Part shown: piece by piece, positions 1-13,400 of the stretch | How positions within the stretch are numbered: the first letter of the stretch is position 1 | Layout of the letters: every line of letters begins with the position of its first letter | Assembly (NCBI GenBank): GCA_028565635.1 | Contig: JAOXYB010016298.1 | Span: forward strand, 1 to 36,304 | Direction of reading: 5' to 3' | From: Phoronis ovalis | Lineage: Eukaryota; Phoronida; Phoronidae | DNA: 36,304 nucleotides | Translations under genes and position numbers: made by a program | Notes under the pieces: model-generated | What the model saw: only the letters and a program-made list of their open reading frames with translations | Told to the model about the DNA's origin: nothing | Databases searched by the model: none

Positions 1-230
1 CCCTGTACCAAATACGAAGATGATCTGACGAAAGCTGAAGCCGTTATAGCAACACAAAGAAAAGGTTACATATGACGCCGATGCCGCAGACAGTACGGCT
101 ATATGCCCTTTCACTATTACATAGTGATGGGCATAAAAATAATCGAGAGGATCCGGTTTTTAAGCCTGTGCCTCACACCCCTACCATAAATATTGTGAAC
201 TACCCCCCCCCCCGCCCAAGTACCTGCAGT
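1..230 (-). repeat. Interspersed repeat at the left window edge
   Basis: Positions 21-135 are the reverse complement, with some mismatches, of 36190-36304 at the other end of the window. Within it, about 104-135 forms a hairpin-like sequence (ATGCCC...GGGCAT). Positions about 150-230, read on the minus strand, give a G-rich run, then GTGAGGCACAGGCTTAAAAA. That part resembles the start of the CCCGGG-ended element at 20752. The copy therefore looks like a composite of a common end module and a separate body. The family is not identified. Confidence 0.75.
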
Positions 231-3200
231 GTATGCTAACAAGCACTCTACAATATAAACTATCAATTACAAATGTTTTGTTTACCATCACTAAAGTTAC
301 TGATTTTACTAAAGGCATCTAAAACCAAATTTTAGCATTTTTTATATTATTAAATATAAATCCAAAATTATCATACATTACAGCCTAGATATATCACTCA
401 CTCGCAATGAAATGTGGTCATTAGGCAATTTATAATTTTAAAAATGGACTCTTCCCAGAATAGCAAATTTAGGGGCTCAAAAATGAAAGGATGGCCATAA
501 GTTCATATACTGACACCCATGAATATAGTTACTACAGCAACAACACAAATCTATAGAAGTGACAACAATAATATGTGTGGGCCCATGTTTAGGAATCTGT
601 AATGATCCTGCTACAGAGCTGTTTTGGGTATGTATGTGCTAAAAGCGGGTTTTTACAAAATGAAACAGATATTGATGGTAACATTTTGGTTTGCATATTT
701 CAAAATCTTAAGAGTTACAACACCAGTATCAAAGGCTGCAGAAACTAGTGTACACATTTGTACATATCTTGTATAGAGATTTAACACTATTTAAAAGCTG
801 TAAGTGTATGGAATCAGATTAAAAGTATGAAAATTGAAAAACACCTATTTATCAAACAACTGTTTTCAGTCTTCAAACTACAGTTACTTACAAGACATTG
901 GTGCCTGCTTTTTTGGTTTTGGAAATACTAAAACAAAACAGTTTACATGCCATTACTTTGTAACACATTGAATGCTCTAACAGATAACCAAATGAAGCCT
1001 TCTGGAACATATCTACTGTAAAAATCACTTTCAACAGTGTTGACCAATGGCTTGAACAGTTAAAACTAAGTACAGAAATTGACTTGCCATTAAAACATTA
1101 TTTTGTACCCTAGTAATACACCGATGAAAGTGATAAAAAGGTGAAAATAACCTGTGATTCAGCTTTTATTCTGCTAGCTTAAAGATGAAAGTTTTAGTCA
1201 GTTTCATAATGCATGGCGTGCAAGAGACTATATATTATTGCCCCAAGAGAATCCTGATTGACCTATGGAGTATTTTATTTTGGAAACGCACAATAACACT
1301 AGCCAACAAACACTCCATTCTTGGTTACTATTGCTAAAGGGGTGCATATATGACAACACATAACCTATTCATCAAATGAGCAGGAATAGAACTGTTCAAC
1401 TACACTCCTAATAAATAAAGTGTGAAAAATACACAAAACACTAACAAATTTAATTTTGTTTATTTGTCACCTGTAGATGAGTTACTTCAGAAATGATGTT
1501 TACAAAAATAGTCTAATCCATATGCCAAAAGTTCACTGATTGTTAATTAGTTATTTCTAAATGTAATGTTACTTTTAACATAATTATTGGAAACTGTTGA
1601 GTTTGTCAGATCTTCTGTTACAGTTTGAGTTGAATTATAACCTTTTTATAAATAAAATGGATCTTTAATCTAACAAGGTAATGATTTCTATGCCTAGAGT
1701 TTATCGTAAACTATAAAGCCAAAAGACAATGCTAGATTAAGGACGATCCCCAAGGACGATCCCCGAGGACGATCATTAACTAATTTGGCTGTTAATTAAT
1801 AAAAAAATCTCCTTTGACAGTGTTGTCAAATCTTGAAACCATAAACCTTTCATGATACAAAAATGGCCAAGTTTACAGAAAGAAATTTAACTCTGGCTGC
1901 TAAATAAACAGAAATAACTAAATGGAGGCAAAATGTCAGAAATTTAATAACACTAAGATTAAACATTTTCTTTTTGAAATCATAATGTTTGATGCCGTTT
2001 TTCTTTTTTGAAGATTAAAAAATATTTAAAATAAAAATATGAAAAACAGCCAGCATCCGTGTACTTTGTGGTATGAAACCTGACTTCAAAACAGCCCTTT
2101 TATTTTAGAAATAGCCCAAATTAGTTAACGATCATCCTTAAATCTCATCAGACACTGGCTGCTATTGAACTAAAATTAGCATAGACATGATATGGTTCCT
2201 TGTACACATGGGATTCTTACATCAGGAACTAGGGTTTGTATGAAGGGAGCTGAGATTCATGCTGTACTTGCGTAACTTATGCAAATGAAACTGATGTTCG
2301 TATGTATGTGGAACTACGATACAAACTTGGGATATACCTTATACAACTAGAGAAATAAAGGTGGGCATTTTTAATATATGAGTTAGATCAATGGTTAACC
2401 ATGTTGTAGGGTACTAATAAAATTATTTCAGTATAGCTCAAATCTAATCAGTATACAGTATATGCAAACAACAAAGAGGACATTCTTTGTAAATCAATAC
2501 AAAAATGCAGATAACATTCATAAGTGTAATTATGCTAATCAGCATGTTTTAACTATGTTATAATACTGATGCCAGAGCCAAGAAGAATTTGTACACCAGC
2601 TTGAAGCTGGATGCTGGTAGTAACATTGTTTTATTATTGCACAAGTGCAGGCCAATAAAGTTCCTTTAGAAATTCCTGATCCAAAATAAATCGAGATATC
2701 TCCCCTCTCCCGAAGACCAGGCCTGAAGATCAGTATCCAAACATTGCCCTCTTGTCAAGGATTAGGGTTATCATTATATTTCTTCATTTACATGGCATAA
2801 GTATGTCAAAGGTACTATTTGGCATACTGTTCCTTGTGCTTTTTAGATGAACAGTGACAATGGAAATACCTTCTTTGTAAAACTATAGCTATTCTGAAGG
2901 TGGCTACACTTTCTTAAAATTTGGAATAAATAATATATAGATCATTAAACCTAGTCCAAATAGTATTTGTGATGTAACAATAAGTTGTTCTAAAAATGAA
3001 AGCAATCATCAACATTTATCAACATTCATACCAAAGAAGTTTAAACAGCAGATATCATTTTACATGTACATTAAGATCAATATGGACAGTATTTAAATCG
3101 CGATTACATTTCCTTATTAAGACCCTCATGAAACATTGAAGAGGGGAAATGCAGGTGTAAAATTTCCAACAAATCAAACAACATTTAAGAGAAGAGAGAA

Positions 3201-4040
3201 ATAAGGAAATTATAATGCAACTAGAATTCCACTGATGTGCATACACGCATATGTGTACATGCAAGATACACAGTTTCTCATTGCAAAGTACCATTACTGT
3301 ATACATGACAACATGGGAGCTTTAATACTTCATGCAGTCTATGTAGTAATGGAATATTATTTATGACACAAGAGGAAATAAGTAGCACACTAAATCAGTA
3401 ATCCTTAATACTGGTTCAGGTTACTCAATTAACTCTTGTTAGATGCAGTTAATACATTTTTGGTACAAAATTATGGAAATTGGGTGTGAGATATCAAATT
3501 GGGTTGAGATATAATAAGCAGCTGTATAATATTGGTATCAGGGGGTCTGATTAGCTGATAGTTTTTCCCATTAGCCTGGCACCCAGACAGTTAATGTTAC
3601 CCCACTGGAGGGTGGAGTGCTTCATTTAATCATCAGAATGCATTAAATTCAGAGTACAAGTGCTGTAATAATCTATTAGTAAATACAATTATGAGCTATA
3701 TTTAGAATCCAACTTAGCATTTACAACACTAGTGCAGACACACTTAGCCAATATAAAACTTACATGGTAATAAAAGTACAAAATTCTACAGATATTACGA
3801 GATGCAAGTTTGATCATAAAAATGACATACTAGAAACTTGCAAGTCAGTCATAGTAACTTGTCTAAATGAGTGCTACTGAGGGAGGGCAAAAGGAAAATA
3901 TGAAGGTTACTGGTCAGTGCGTGCTATCTTTATGAAGGGAGGCATATGCAATCTTTCTTCTGCTGCAGTTGACATAATTCTCTTTAGTATAATTATTAAT
4001 ATTTCATATATTACCCAGAAACCTTATTTAGCTATGTGAC
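231..4040. other. Intergenic, AT-rich, no gene recognised
   Basis: No convincing coding exon was found on either strand. The only local structure noted is a three-copy, roughly 16-bp tandem repeat with GGACGATCCCC units at about 1740-1775. Short ORFs such as the minus-strand one at 3055-3306 have low-complexity, unconvincing translations. Unseen non-coding exons or 3' UTR of a flanking gene cannot be excluded. Confidence 0.5.
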
Positions 4041-4320
4041 CATGATATGTTCTATTTATATCAACTTTCATTATACTCTAAATCAATTTCCCCTTAATAC
4101 TTTATTCGATATTTCTCAGAAAAAGGAGCAACCCTGTTCTAAATAAAGACTAGTCGGGATTATGGGACACAACACAATGCCCATGATATATTCTATTTAT
4201 ATCAACTTTCAGTATACTCTAAATCAATTTTCCTTTGATACTTTATTCATGAACATTTCTCAGAAAAACCAGCAACCCTGTTTTAAATAAAGACTATAAA
4301 TGGGGATTATGGGACACACC
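4041..4320. repeat. Two-copy tandem duplication, 141-bp unit
   Basis: Unit one (4041-4181) and unit two (4182-4320) both run from CATGATAT, through CTATTTATATCAACTTTCA, TACTCTAAATCAATTT, CTTTATTC and AGCAACCCTGTT, to GGGATTATGGGACACA. They differ by scattered substitutions and a few short indels, so the duplication is not very recent. No ORF spans it. Confidence 0.88.
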
Positions 4321-7300
4321 ACAAATCAATTTCATTTAAGGAGATTACAATTGTCTGTTGCACAATGTCTTTGAGGTATACCTTGAGACCTAGAGGTTAA
4401 TCAAGTTCTTTATAGCAGAGCAGGCACACCTACTTTTAGTAAGGAAGAAAAGATCAACATGCTACCATCTTCCATATGCAAGTGCTAACCCAAATCTTAA
4501 AATAAAATTTACTTGCTTTATTACTGTACTTTATACCAAAACTCTCCAGCATAACTAGTATTATGGAATTATAAACACAACTACGACATTCATTCTATAC
4601 TAGTATATATTGAACCAAACTTTGATTTTCCATCAAAGGTACCTGGATCACCATAAAACATTAGTTTTCCATTGCTTGTCATTGTTTCAAACATGACAAA
4701 AATATTGTTTTGAGTGCATTGCGAAACATGTTTATCATAAATATCAAGTAGTTGTAAAAATTACTTCCTTATTGATGATATTCAATTAGCAAAATATATT
4801 CTAATCTCCTAGGAATTCATCAAGTTGCAAGTAATAAAAATACAATTTTTCCTAGTTATCTGATAGCTTCATAAAGCATGTCCTCAGTGACCATGTAACT
4901 CAAGTGAATATTTGCATGTTTAGCACAAATTTATCAGGTACAGACACTAGTGCCTACTTGACTTTTCCTCAGGCTGGGTCAAATGTGCCATCAGTGCAGC
5001 ACTCCAAAATATTCATATATCACAATTCTTATATGTCCTACAGTGACAGCCTGACTCATGCAAAGAAAATTGCTACTAAACTGGGGGAATTTTAATGATG
5101 ACACTCTGAGATGGGATTTAGCAGAGGTCCAGAATAATATACATGTGCATTTTCAATTTGTCAAAAAGATGTATAAAGTCAAAATAATGATCGAACTAGA
5201 AGATTTGTAAATCATGGATGTACTTAGATAGATCCGTAAGACTGCTTTAGGATTTATGAAAGGTTTGATAGTTCTCAGGTTCTGTATAGCCATACCACTA
5301 TCATTTGCATAAAAAATGGTGTTTACACAAATTAAACAACAAGAATTTGTTAAACAAGAGAGAATCTTTATTTTAGATAAAAAATACTTAAAGTTACTAG
5401 ATGCAGCAATATAACCTGCTCATATTTTAATATTGGAAAGATAATGTCAAGAATACTGTAACTGAACATGTAATTATAGCAATAGAAAACAACATAACAT
5501 GGATTTTGCCATCTTAATCAGAATTGCCAAGATAATTAGTGTCAACCACCATATTATAAATGCTAACAATATTTTCAGAAATTAAGTTTTAAATTCAATT
5601 ATCAACCAAGAATAAAGATAGACATTGCAGTGAAAAATATCCTTTACTTTCCTATATTACAACATTTTAAGATCTGTTTCTCTTATACTGACATACATTA
5701 ATTTCTATAATGCCAAAAATAACTATTCTAGTATTTATACATTTATAAAGTGATGAATAAGAGGATCCCAGAAAACAAAATTTTTAATTTTTTTAATTTC
5801 TCAACTTCTGAAAACTTATAGAAGGATTTATGCAAATCAAAATATTGTTCATCTCCAAGAATAGCCTTATCTTTCGACATCTTATAAATTCAAAATGATA
5901 ACAAGATCTTGTGGTATTACTTCAACAGGAGAAATACTTCAACAGGATTCTTACTAACAAGGTGTGCAATGATCACACCATTCTAAGCAGAATCCTGTTG
6001 ACATGATTACTAAATAAATGATATTTATTACTCATGTGGACTGGCACATCACAACAATCTAACAGATTACCCCCAATCTACTAATGATGCTGTCATGCTT
6101 GAGGCCTTTACTGATATCTTGTCATAATACTAACATTCTAAAAAAAGTACCTATTTACAAAATCTAATTTATTAATATGTACGTAGGAGTTAAAGGAACA
6201 ATACTGTTATATGTACACTAGCTAAGTAAGATAGACTTTCCATAAGCTAATTATTTAATCAACACATTTTAAGCATATAAAAATGTCGTGATAAACAATT
6301 CCTGTTTAGGTAATAGCAATTGTTGTATAAAAGTTATGCTCATTCAACTGTATTTTATTTTCTGTTAGAACAATATAACCACTTGGAATGGCCAACACTC
6401 AATCGGACCTTGAAATATTTTACTGGAACTGACGTGACAAGTTTTCCAGCCATGCATGTCTACATTCTATATTTCTATCACAAGCACAATTACCTGGATT
6501 TTCCATCGCCTTTTCGTCAGAAATTGTTACTGGGTGTGGAAATTCATCCTTGTTCCCAACAATTAATACAGATATATGGAATGATGGCCAGAGTAGGAAG
6601 AATTTTGTTGATAAAATCAAAGTGTTGATATGGAACGAAATGACATGCAAATGGAGATTGACAGTTCATGCTCATGCTGGTTAAGCAGGTCTTATCTGTC
6701 AGAAAAATATTTCCAAATTACTACAAATATACTCAAATAATCACCAGTGAAAATTATCAAAATTAAATTTCGCACAACTAAGTACATGAAAACATGTTAT
6801 GCCACATATTCAGCAAGTATTCATTACCTTTAGAATATTTTACTTAATCTGTTGGTATAAATATAATGGGTCTATAACTACACAAAAATTATCTGTGCAG
6901 CTCTTATCAACTATACTGGTTTGTGCTATAAATAGAAAAGGTTTTGTTATTAAACCATGATGCCATGCAGGAGCCTCAACACTTTAAAGACATCTTTTAT
7001 TATATTTATAATAAATAAAGTTCTACAGGCAACTGTTTTAGGAATTTTGCCACTTGAAAATCAATGCATCAGGCAATAAATCAATGGTAACTTAAAGCAC
7101 CAGTCTGTATCAACATGTTTATTCAGAATTCTACCTTGGTATAATACATGTAACACAGAAATAATTGTGTTCATGCCCTACTGCTACCATGCATACAAAC
7201 ATTCGTTTAAAGAAAAATGTTTAGTTTATAAAGTGACATGTTGTTGTAAAATAGTGTTCAGATGATTTAATACATAATGCTATCCTAAATCCTGGCAGAA

Positions 7301-7600
7301 TTGGTCAGAATACATTCCAAATCTCAATGTCATGATAATGTCAGAGAGAGACACATTGGATCATAATAACACTGCTAAAGACTGAAGGCAATGCAAGATG
7401 CTTCAACTGGAGACACACATGGGGACATGGTACTGGTGATAATTATTAAAATCTATTCTTTGACATGTTTACATGTTTATTGTTACTACATATTCTAATC
7501 TGCTGCTATGAAATAAAGTACAATTAAATAAGCTGCTATAATAATGATTAATGGTGCGACTGAGATTTAGATTATACATTAGATTTTGTCAACTTCGTAA
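4321..7600. other. Intergenic, AT-rich, no confident gene
   Basis: The plus-strand ORF at 6320-6628 and its minus-strand overlap at 6420-6650 are both open across the same DNA, and neither looks like a known family. A stem-loop at 5939-6001 is listed separately. Otherwise I see nothing that can be named. Confidence 0.45.
5939..6001. repeat. Short perfect-stem hairpin
   Basis: The 13-base arm TCAACAGGATTCT (5939-5951) pairs perfectly with AGAATCCTGTTGA (5989-6001). Inside it a second stem pairs GGTGTG (5961-5966) with CACACC (5974-5979). A partial direct copy of the outer arm (TTCAACAGGA) sits just upstream at about 5930-5939. It could be a small fold-back repeat or a structured RNA; there is no further evidence for either. 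Confidence 0.5.
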
Positions 7601-7606
7601 ATAACT

Positions 7607-7615
7607 TATATAAAG
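7607..7615 (+). promoter_or_regulatory. TATA box candidate
   Basis: TATATAAAG lies about 190 bp upstream of the ATG at 7802. A start site some 30 bp downstream would leave a 5' UTR of roughly 160 nt. In such AT-rich DNA a match can arise by chance, so support comes mainly from its position in front of an ORF that also has a poly(A) signal. Confidence 0.35.
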
Positions 7616-7801
7616 GGACTGTAAGTCTGTATTTCTGGAAGATCCTAGTTTTTGTCAAGAGTTTTTGGAAAGGCGTAACCTTAAACGATGAAAGGACATT
7701 AACAATTAATCTAACTTGACATCTTTCATGAACCCTTACAGTATTACTCGATGCTTTACAGCATACGATAATATATTAATCTTGCTGTGATACTCAGCAA
7801 A

Positions 7802-8041
7802 ATGAACGAAAAATGTCTCAAAGAAACAGTGGATCATGTGGAATCTGCAATGCCGACTGCAGATCTAGCAGACAAATTATACAGAAAAACATACCGTTCT
7901 CTGCTGGATCGCCCTTTTTGGACGTCGGAGTATTTCCCATTATACGTTAACTGGAAGACAGTTACTTTTCGTCAGTTTGAGGACGATTTTTGCAGCAGAA
8001 ATACGTCTGTTAACGACACCAACTTATTTTCTCTTCAATGA
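7802..8041 (+). CDS. Possible small intronless gene or terminal exon, unknown function
   Basis: The ORF encodes 79 residues, starting MNEKCLKETVDHVE and ending NDTNLFSLQ. Its composition is balanced and charged, with a stretch rich in aromatic and basic residues (KLYRKTYRSLLDRPFW, then SEYFPLYVNWKTVTF), unlike the low-complexity translations around it. No signal peptide, membrane segment or known family is recognised. The ATG sits in a good context (CAAAATGA). A TATA box candidate is at 7607 and AATAAA is at 8169, which would make a compact intronless gene. Alternatively, TGTGATACTCAG ending at 7797 is a fair splice acceptor, so this could be the last exon of a gene whose upstream exons I could not find. 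No good donor lies inside the ORF. Confidence 0.4.
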   Translation: MNEKCLKETVDHVESAMPTADLADKLYRKTYRSLLDRPFWTSEYFPLYVNWKTVTFRQFEDDFCSRNTSVNDTNLFSLQ

Positions 8042-8168
8042 CCATTCAATGTCCAAGAGGCAAACAGTTACTCTCCAAAGCAAAATACAATGTATTCATA
8101 CACCTTTTATTACTCGCAGAAAACGAAACTATTACACAGTAATATTTGTTTCAGTCAATTTTTACTGC

Positions 8169-8174
8169 AATAAA
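8169..8174 (+). terminator. Poly(A) signal for the 7802 ORF
   Basis: AATAAA occurs 128 bp after the stop codon and is followed by a GT-rich stretch (TGTTTGGAAGTGT), the usual layout of a cleavage and polyadenylation site. Chance AATAAA hexamers are common in this DNA. Confidence 0.4.
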
Positions 8175-8726
8175 TGTTTGGAAGTGTCCGCAATTCTAAA
8201 ATTTATTCCTAAAGGTTCAAATATTTAAGTTTTAAAGTATGCACTATTTTATACTAAGCGTATGTTTATTCCATGAAAACAGGCAGGAGTTGCATTATGG
8301 GTGGAGATCACATGCCCTGACATCTTTCGGCAGTTACTGAAACCAATCTATTGGTGTTTTTGTAGAAGATTCATTCATTAAAAATCACGCGTCATTTTGG
8401 TAAAAGTTTTAGTGACATGGAAAATTGATTAGTTATTGTAAAACGGCTGAAAACAATCAGAATGTCAATGTAAACGACAAAAAATATGTAAAGAACAAGT
8501 ATATTAGACCATATTATCCATGTTCCAATGACGTCAGAAGTGATAAAATTGATAAATTAGTATATCAGTATCGAGTAAAGTACGCAATGTGTATATTATG
8601 ACTGCACAACTTTTATAATAATATAACACTTACATCCTTGCTGAAATAACTTTCGTCCAAACGATTAGCTTACAGTGTACGTATTATTAATATAATGGTA
8701 AAGGTTGTTTCAAGATTTAGAAGCAT

Positions 8727-8740
8727 CCACCAGATGGCGG
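8727..8740 (+). promoter_or_regulatory. CTCF-like motif
   Basis: CCACCAGATGGCGG matches the bilaterian CTCF core consensus CCASYAGRKGGCRS at every position. Related minus-strand sequences lie at about 13479-13495 and 21401-21414. Confidence 0.45.
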
Positions 8741-8879
8741 TACACACAAAAAGAAATCGAATATCAGAATTTCGATAGTGTATATCGTAATATGAAATCT
8801 ATTTATATGAAGCTAGGTTTCATTCATTTTTTTGGAGTATCTTGAATTCAGTGTCAATAAGACTATTAAGACAGTATTT

Positions 8880-9032
8880 AGCCTGTCCAGGTTAAGAAAG
8901 GACTAATTACATAAGTATTTAATATATTGATAGTTGACAATTTTGATAATTTTACTCATATTTCGTCATTTATAACAGTACTGTCAATAAATTGGTCATT
9001 TATATTAGCAATAAAAATAGAAATATATAAAA
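8880..9032 (+). repeat. One end of a dispersed MITE-like repeat
   Basis: From AGCCTGTC through GTTGACAATTTTGATAATTTTACTC to AAAATAGAAATATATAAAATT this closely matches 17161-17304, and it matches the inverted arm at about 17603-17704. No matching opposite arm was found nearby, so it looks like a truncated copy. Confidence 0.75.
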
Positions 9033-9335
9033 TTATAAGTAAGTGACCAACAAGCCATTGGGTGCGTGGATATATCCGATCTGATGGGCTCATAATAAAA
9101 AGATAGGAAATACCACTAAAATAAATTAATATATACAATATCCATAATAAATTGGCGCACTGATTGTAATACAGGTACCGGCATCCCTTTCCGCTAAGTT
9201 ATAACTATTGAAAACACTGCATGATAAATGTGAAAAATTCACTGAGAAACACAAACAAATTATATTCCTGAATAGAATAGACGTCATCACCTGAAGATAG
9301 ATGTTGACTAAACATTTTAATACAAATAAAAACAA

Positions 9336-9410
9336 CTCGGCCTCATGATAAGCTAGTGGTTCAGGCGTGAAATGTGAAGTACTTGTTTTGAGCCACTCTC
9401 TCCTAATTAC
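9336..9410 (+). repeat. tRNA-derived SINE head, degenerate
   Basis: GATAAGCTAGTGGTTCAGGCG resembles the A-box half of a tRNA-like SINE promoter. About 20 bp later GTTTTGAGCC resembles the B box (consensus GGTTCGANTCC). The sequence does not fold into a full tRNA cloverleaf that I can recognise, so it is called a SINE remnant rather than a tRNA gene. Confidence 0.4.
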
Positions 9411-9800
9411 AATATTTTTATTATTCTATAAATGTGATTGCTTGTCTACTTGACTACCAGTTATCAGAGAAGATAACTTATATACTAATAATATGTGTAA
9501 CGATGCACCACCCGATATTCTCATTCACACAGCCCCAGAAAACATTTTTCTGTGTCTTCTGTCGTTACAACATTCTTATGACTAATATAAATAGTTTCAT
9601 CACTAAAAATTACAAAAATCTTATTCCAACGCATGCAGTTATGACGATTTTACAGCACAGTTAATGATATATATGAGAAAAAAGACAGCAGACGATGTCA
9701 CTGTTTGCTTTGATAATTCATTTGTGTCATCCCGAAATATCACTATTTTGATAGTGTAGCTAGCTATACGCCCAACAGTCCGTAGGCGGTCTCGAAACAT

Positions 9801-9879
9801 TAAATATGGCCAAGCACAGGGAATCGAGACACATTACAAAGTTTAATATGTCTCGATTCCCTGTGCTTGGCCACATTTA
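9801..9879. repeat. Near-perfect 34-bp stem hairpin
   Basis: Arms 9801-9834 and 9846-9879 are reverse complements with two mismatches in 34 positions. They include a perfect 24-base core (GGCCAAGC...CGAGACA). The loop is about 11 nt. The size fits a small fold-back MITE or an inverted-repeat hairpin RNA. The near-perfect pairing suggests a recent origin or selection on the structure. Confidence 0.85.
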
Positions 9880-10452
9880 AATGCGTTACTGTTATAATAT
9901 CCTATGAACTAGAATCAATTTTTGGTTAATGAAATATATCAACCAATAGAACTATTGATGTTATTGATTCTTATTAACTTAATAATGGGTCAAGGAGCAA
10001 TTTAAAAATGAACCAACAACAAATATGAAATGAGTAATACCATCTTGTAATTAATTGCCACTGTCTGCAAACCCTTATTTTTGTATCTATTTTAATCTAA
10101 TTAAGTATATGTTAAGCCTACCAATTTAACGGTGTGCTGTATAAAGAACATAATAAAACACATAAAATAAATAAAACTAACAAGCTGTAATAAAGACATG
10201 AAGGTTCAAACCCTATTAAAAACTAAAATAAGAAACATTGCTTGAAAATGCTTTTGATAATTACTTGAAATTTTGTTATTTTTAATGAGCGTTATGCTAT
10301 TGTGATTATCATGTTAATTATAATTGGGTCGCAGAGGACACACGTTAATTTGTTTGCTGTCCAAAGTGATGAATTGATAATAATACATAACATTATAAAC
10401 ATTAAGTTAATTACAAACATGGAACAAATGTGAAAAGTGATCTGGTACTTAC

Positions 10453-13400
10453 AGAATTCAGCGTGCTCTTTCTGCTTTTTTGCCGACATTTGTTGGGCTA
10501 TAAATGTTCAAATTTCAAATGTTTCTTTTCTGATTTGGAGTTAGGTTAAATTCTTATACCTCCTGTCTCGCTTGTTCTTTTCCCGATTTGTTATCTTCGT
10601 GTGGAAATCCAAATACACTATTTAGGAACTAGGATAGTTTTATAAAAGTTGCATCAACTAGCATGGCTTAGGCATTTAATTACTTAGATATTTCTATACA
10701 AATTCCATGTACATCTGTATGACTGCTCGATGAAGATCTATCATATATGTCCACTCTTATAGCGCATCCAGTTTCTATCTATGTGCACATAGCCGAATTC
10801 ATACACCGTCTATGATATCTAGTTCTATTAGAAATGCTTTCACCTTCTGCAATGTTGTCCTGCCTAGTGCTATCGTATATATAGTTGTCGACCAGTTTTC
10901 GTGAAATCGGGCGTGACATATAGTTATACTAACCCATAAACAGTTCATGAAACATGAAAACAAAGGCTATTAAGAGATCAAAACTACAAACCGCTCTAGC
11001 TGCTATAATAGTACTACCTATAAGCACGCACAAGATTATTTATCACACAAATGCTCGTTTTGAACTCTTCTCCGTAACCAAAATACAAATAAAGAGTACA
11101 GATAAGTACAGATAAGCACAGCTAATATTTTTATCTGGTACGATCTCCTGGCCCCGTCTCCCGGAGTAGAGTTATTGATAATAGGAAAGTGCAAGAAACA
11201 AAAATAAGAGCTTAATACATTGCAAACTTTTGCAGTACTATACCATCACTTTCAAAACTGTTGTTACATTTATAGGATACTTAGTCGATCTTGTCTTCTA
11301 CCAATATTTAAATAAATTCAGCCAGAATAATACACCTCAATTTTATTATATTATATCCTCACCAACGGCAGCGCAATTGATATACGGTCATTCACTCTTA
11401 ATTCCTTTCGTTACACACAAGGTCTCAATTGATGTATGCTACTGTTTCATAACACTAGCCCTGTGATCCCAAGTAAACTATTTTGTTTTAGTTCATAACG
11501 CTTTGATTAATATAGCTAATCTTTCTTTCCGCAAGGTTCTATCCCATTAACATGATTGTATAATCAATCATAACATCGTGTTGTAAGTATGACGTGAAAG
11601 AAGCGCACAGTTGTTGTGCCCTAACGCGACTTAGTCTGAATAATCCCGTCTTAATCTCAATCCTGATACTCTAGATATTTCTTCATGCCCAAGTCTACTA
11701 AACGTAATCGTTTATAAATCCTTTCATTAAAATATTATATTGGAGTAGTTAACTATAATTTACTGTATATCCTACTCAGTAAATATGATATAAACTGATC
11801 TATACATGAAACAGTTAATATATATATATATACTTCAGCCTGATAAATCTTTAATGGTTATTGGATTGAACAAAAGACAACCCTCGTTTTGATGAAGAGG
11901 ACGTATTCAAAAGTTCATTGTGTTTGTGTTTTTCCAAAATTTCACACAATGCATGTACTACGAAAATGCAAATATATAAAAGCATACAAAAAGATAAATA
12001 CACTCTATAATAATAAAGTGGCCGGTAAAGTGGTAGACCAAGGTTTAGATTAGGTGGCCTATAGCTTTTTGCTGGATACAAATTTAAGAATCTGGTCGGA
12101 ACTACCATAGTATCCCCAATCCGCTAAAATATCAATTCCAAGGACGCATGGATCCGCCTCCGTAATGTAACGTAGTACATTTTAGTTGACATGATTGAGT
12201 GACAGGTTACTCGTGCTCTAGGACTACCATGGCTACTAATGATAACAATATAATTTGTTACCTGTGAATGAAATGCTAGACAATAAACACTATGTATAGA
12301 GTATAAATACCGATTCCTGTACAGAACTCTTTAAAAGCTTTTACGATCATAAATAATAAGTGCACGCAAGCAATTTTAATATTAGTTCGTTTTATATACC
12401 GAATAAAGAACAAAAATGCACGTATGGTATATTAATAAAATATATTTTATTGGCAATTTCGTTTACTGTTATCGTATTGACATTTAAGGCCAGTGGCGAT
12501 AAAAAAAATAAGCTTTCTATTAATAACTTAAGATTGTTTGATCATTTTGGGTTAATATTAATTAGGATTTATGATTAATGCAGTTTACTTTTCCATCAAG
12601 CTGGTTAAAACATATGATCCTAAGTAACAGCATATTTATAAATCAGTGAAAGTTGGACTGAAAGAAGATAACCGCAACTGTGTTTCTATTTTTGAACCAT
12701 CTGTAGTGCTGTCATATTTTAAATGCATGGAACTGAGGAAATAGCCGAGTTAGTTTAACTAGATGTTTGTATTCTATATACAATTTATTATTTTTTTCTA
12801 TGCCTATTTGGTTAAGTACCAAAACTGAAAAGAAACCCGGCTTCATCACTATGCATTGTGTCTTTTCTAGAAGTTATGTGCGCATGTCACTAACTAATAA
12901 AGCAACATATATACATATATATATATATATATCCAGTGTTCATGCAATTATATGAGCTAAACGAAATGGAGAATAGGCAAGGAAATAGCCGTAAGAGCAC
13001 TGACACGACTATATTTATTTTTATTTTACGAAGCTGACAGGGTGTAATTTTAATACCATCTAGAGGCAGTATAATATATTTTATTCTTGGTAAGAAAATC
13101 AATCTTAAAATGAAATTAAAACATATGAAGTGGTGATAATTACTTCGTTTCATCCTTGACGTTTCACATTAAATAAGTACCATCTGACACTTGCATAATC
13201 TTAAAATTATTTAGTTTTTCAATGACTTATGAATTGTGCCATGGCAATTACAATTCGAAGTTGTTTCGCTCCCGCTTTTTTTACTCCACTTAAAATGACA
13301 GATAAGTAACGGAAAAAAGCAGATGAAATCTAACCCCAGATTTTAATCAGAATGGAATTGTGCATGATCAATACAAGTTACAATTTACATGATAATTTAA

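Larger units (their letters stand above)
8175..10452. other. Non-coding stretch downstream of the minus-strand gene exons
   Basis: It contains a CTCF-like site (8727), one end of a dispersed repeat (8880-9032), a tRNA-like SINE head (9336-9410) and a long hairpin (9801-9879). These are listed separately. It may be intron and 3' sequence of the minus-strand gene starting at 14039. One weak exon candidate is 8634-8668 (minus): it follows the reading frame left by the exon at 10453-10497 and ends in a GTAAGT donor, but its acceptor has no clear pyrimidine tract. Confidence 0.4.

Noticed and set aside
6320-6650. Overlapping ORFs on both strands (102 and 76 codons)
   Set aside because: Both are open across the same DNA, neither shows a known motif, and there are no matching splice or poly(A) signals.
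9336-9410. Functional tRNA gene
   Set aside because: A-box and B-box resemblance only; no full cloverleaf or clear anticodon stem was found.
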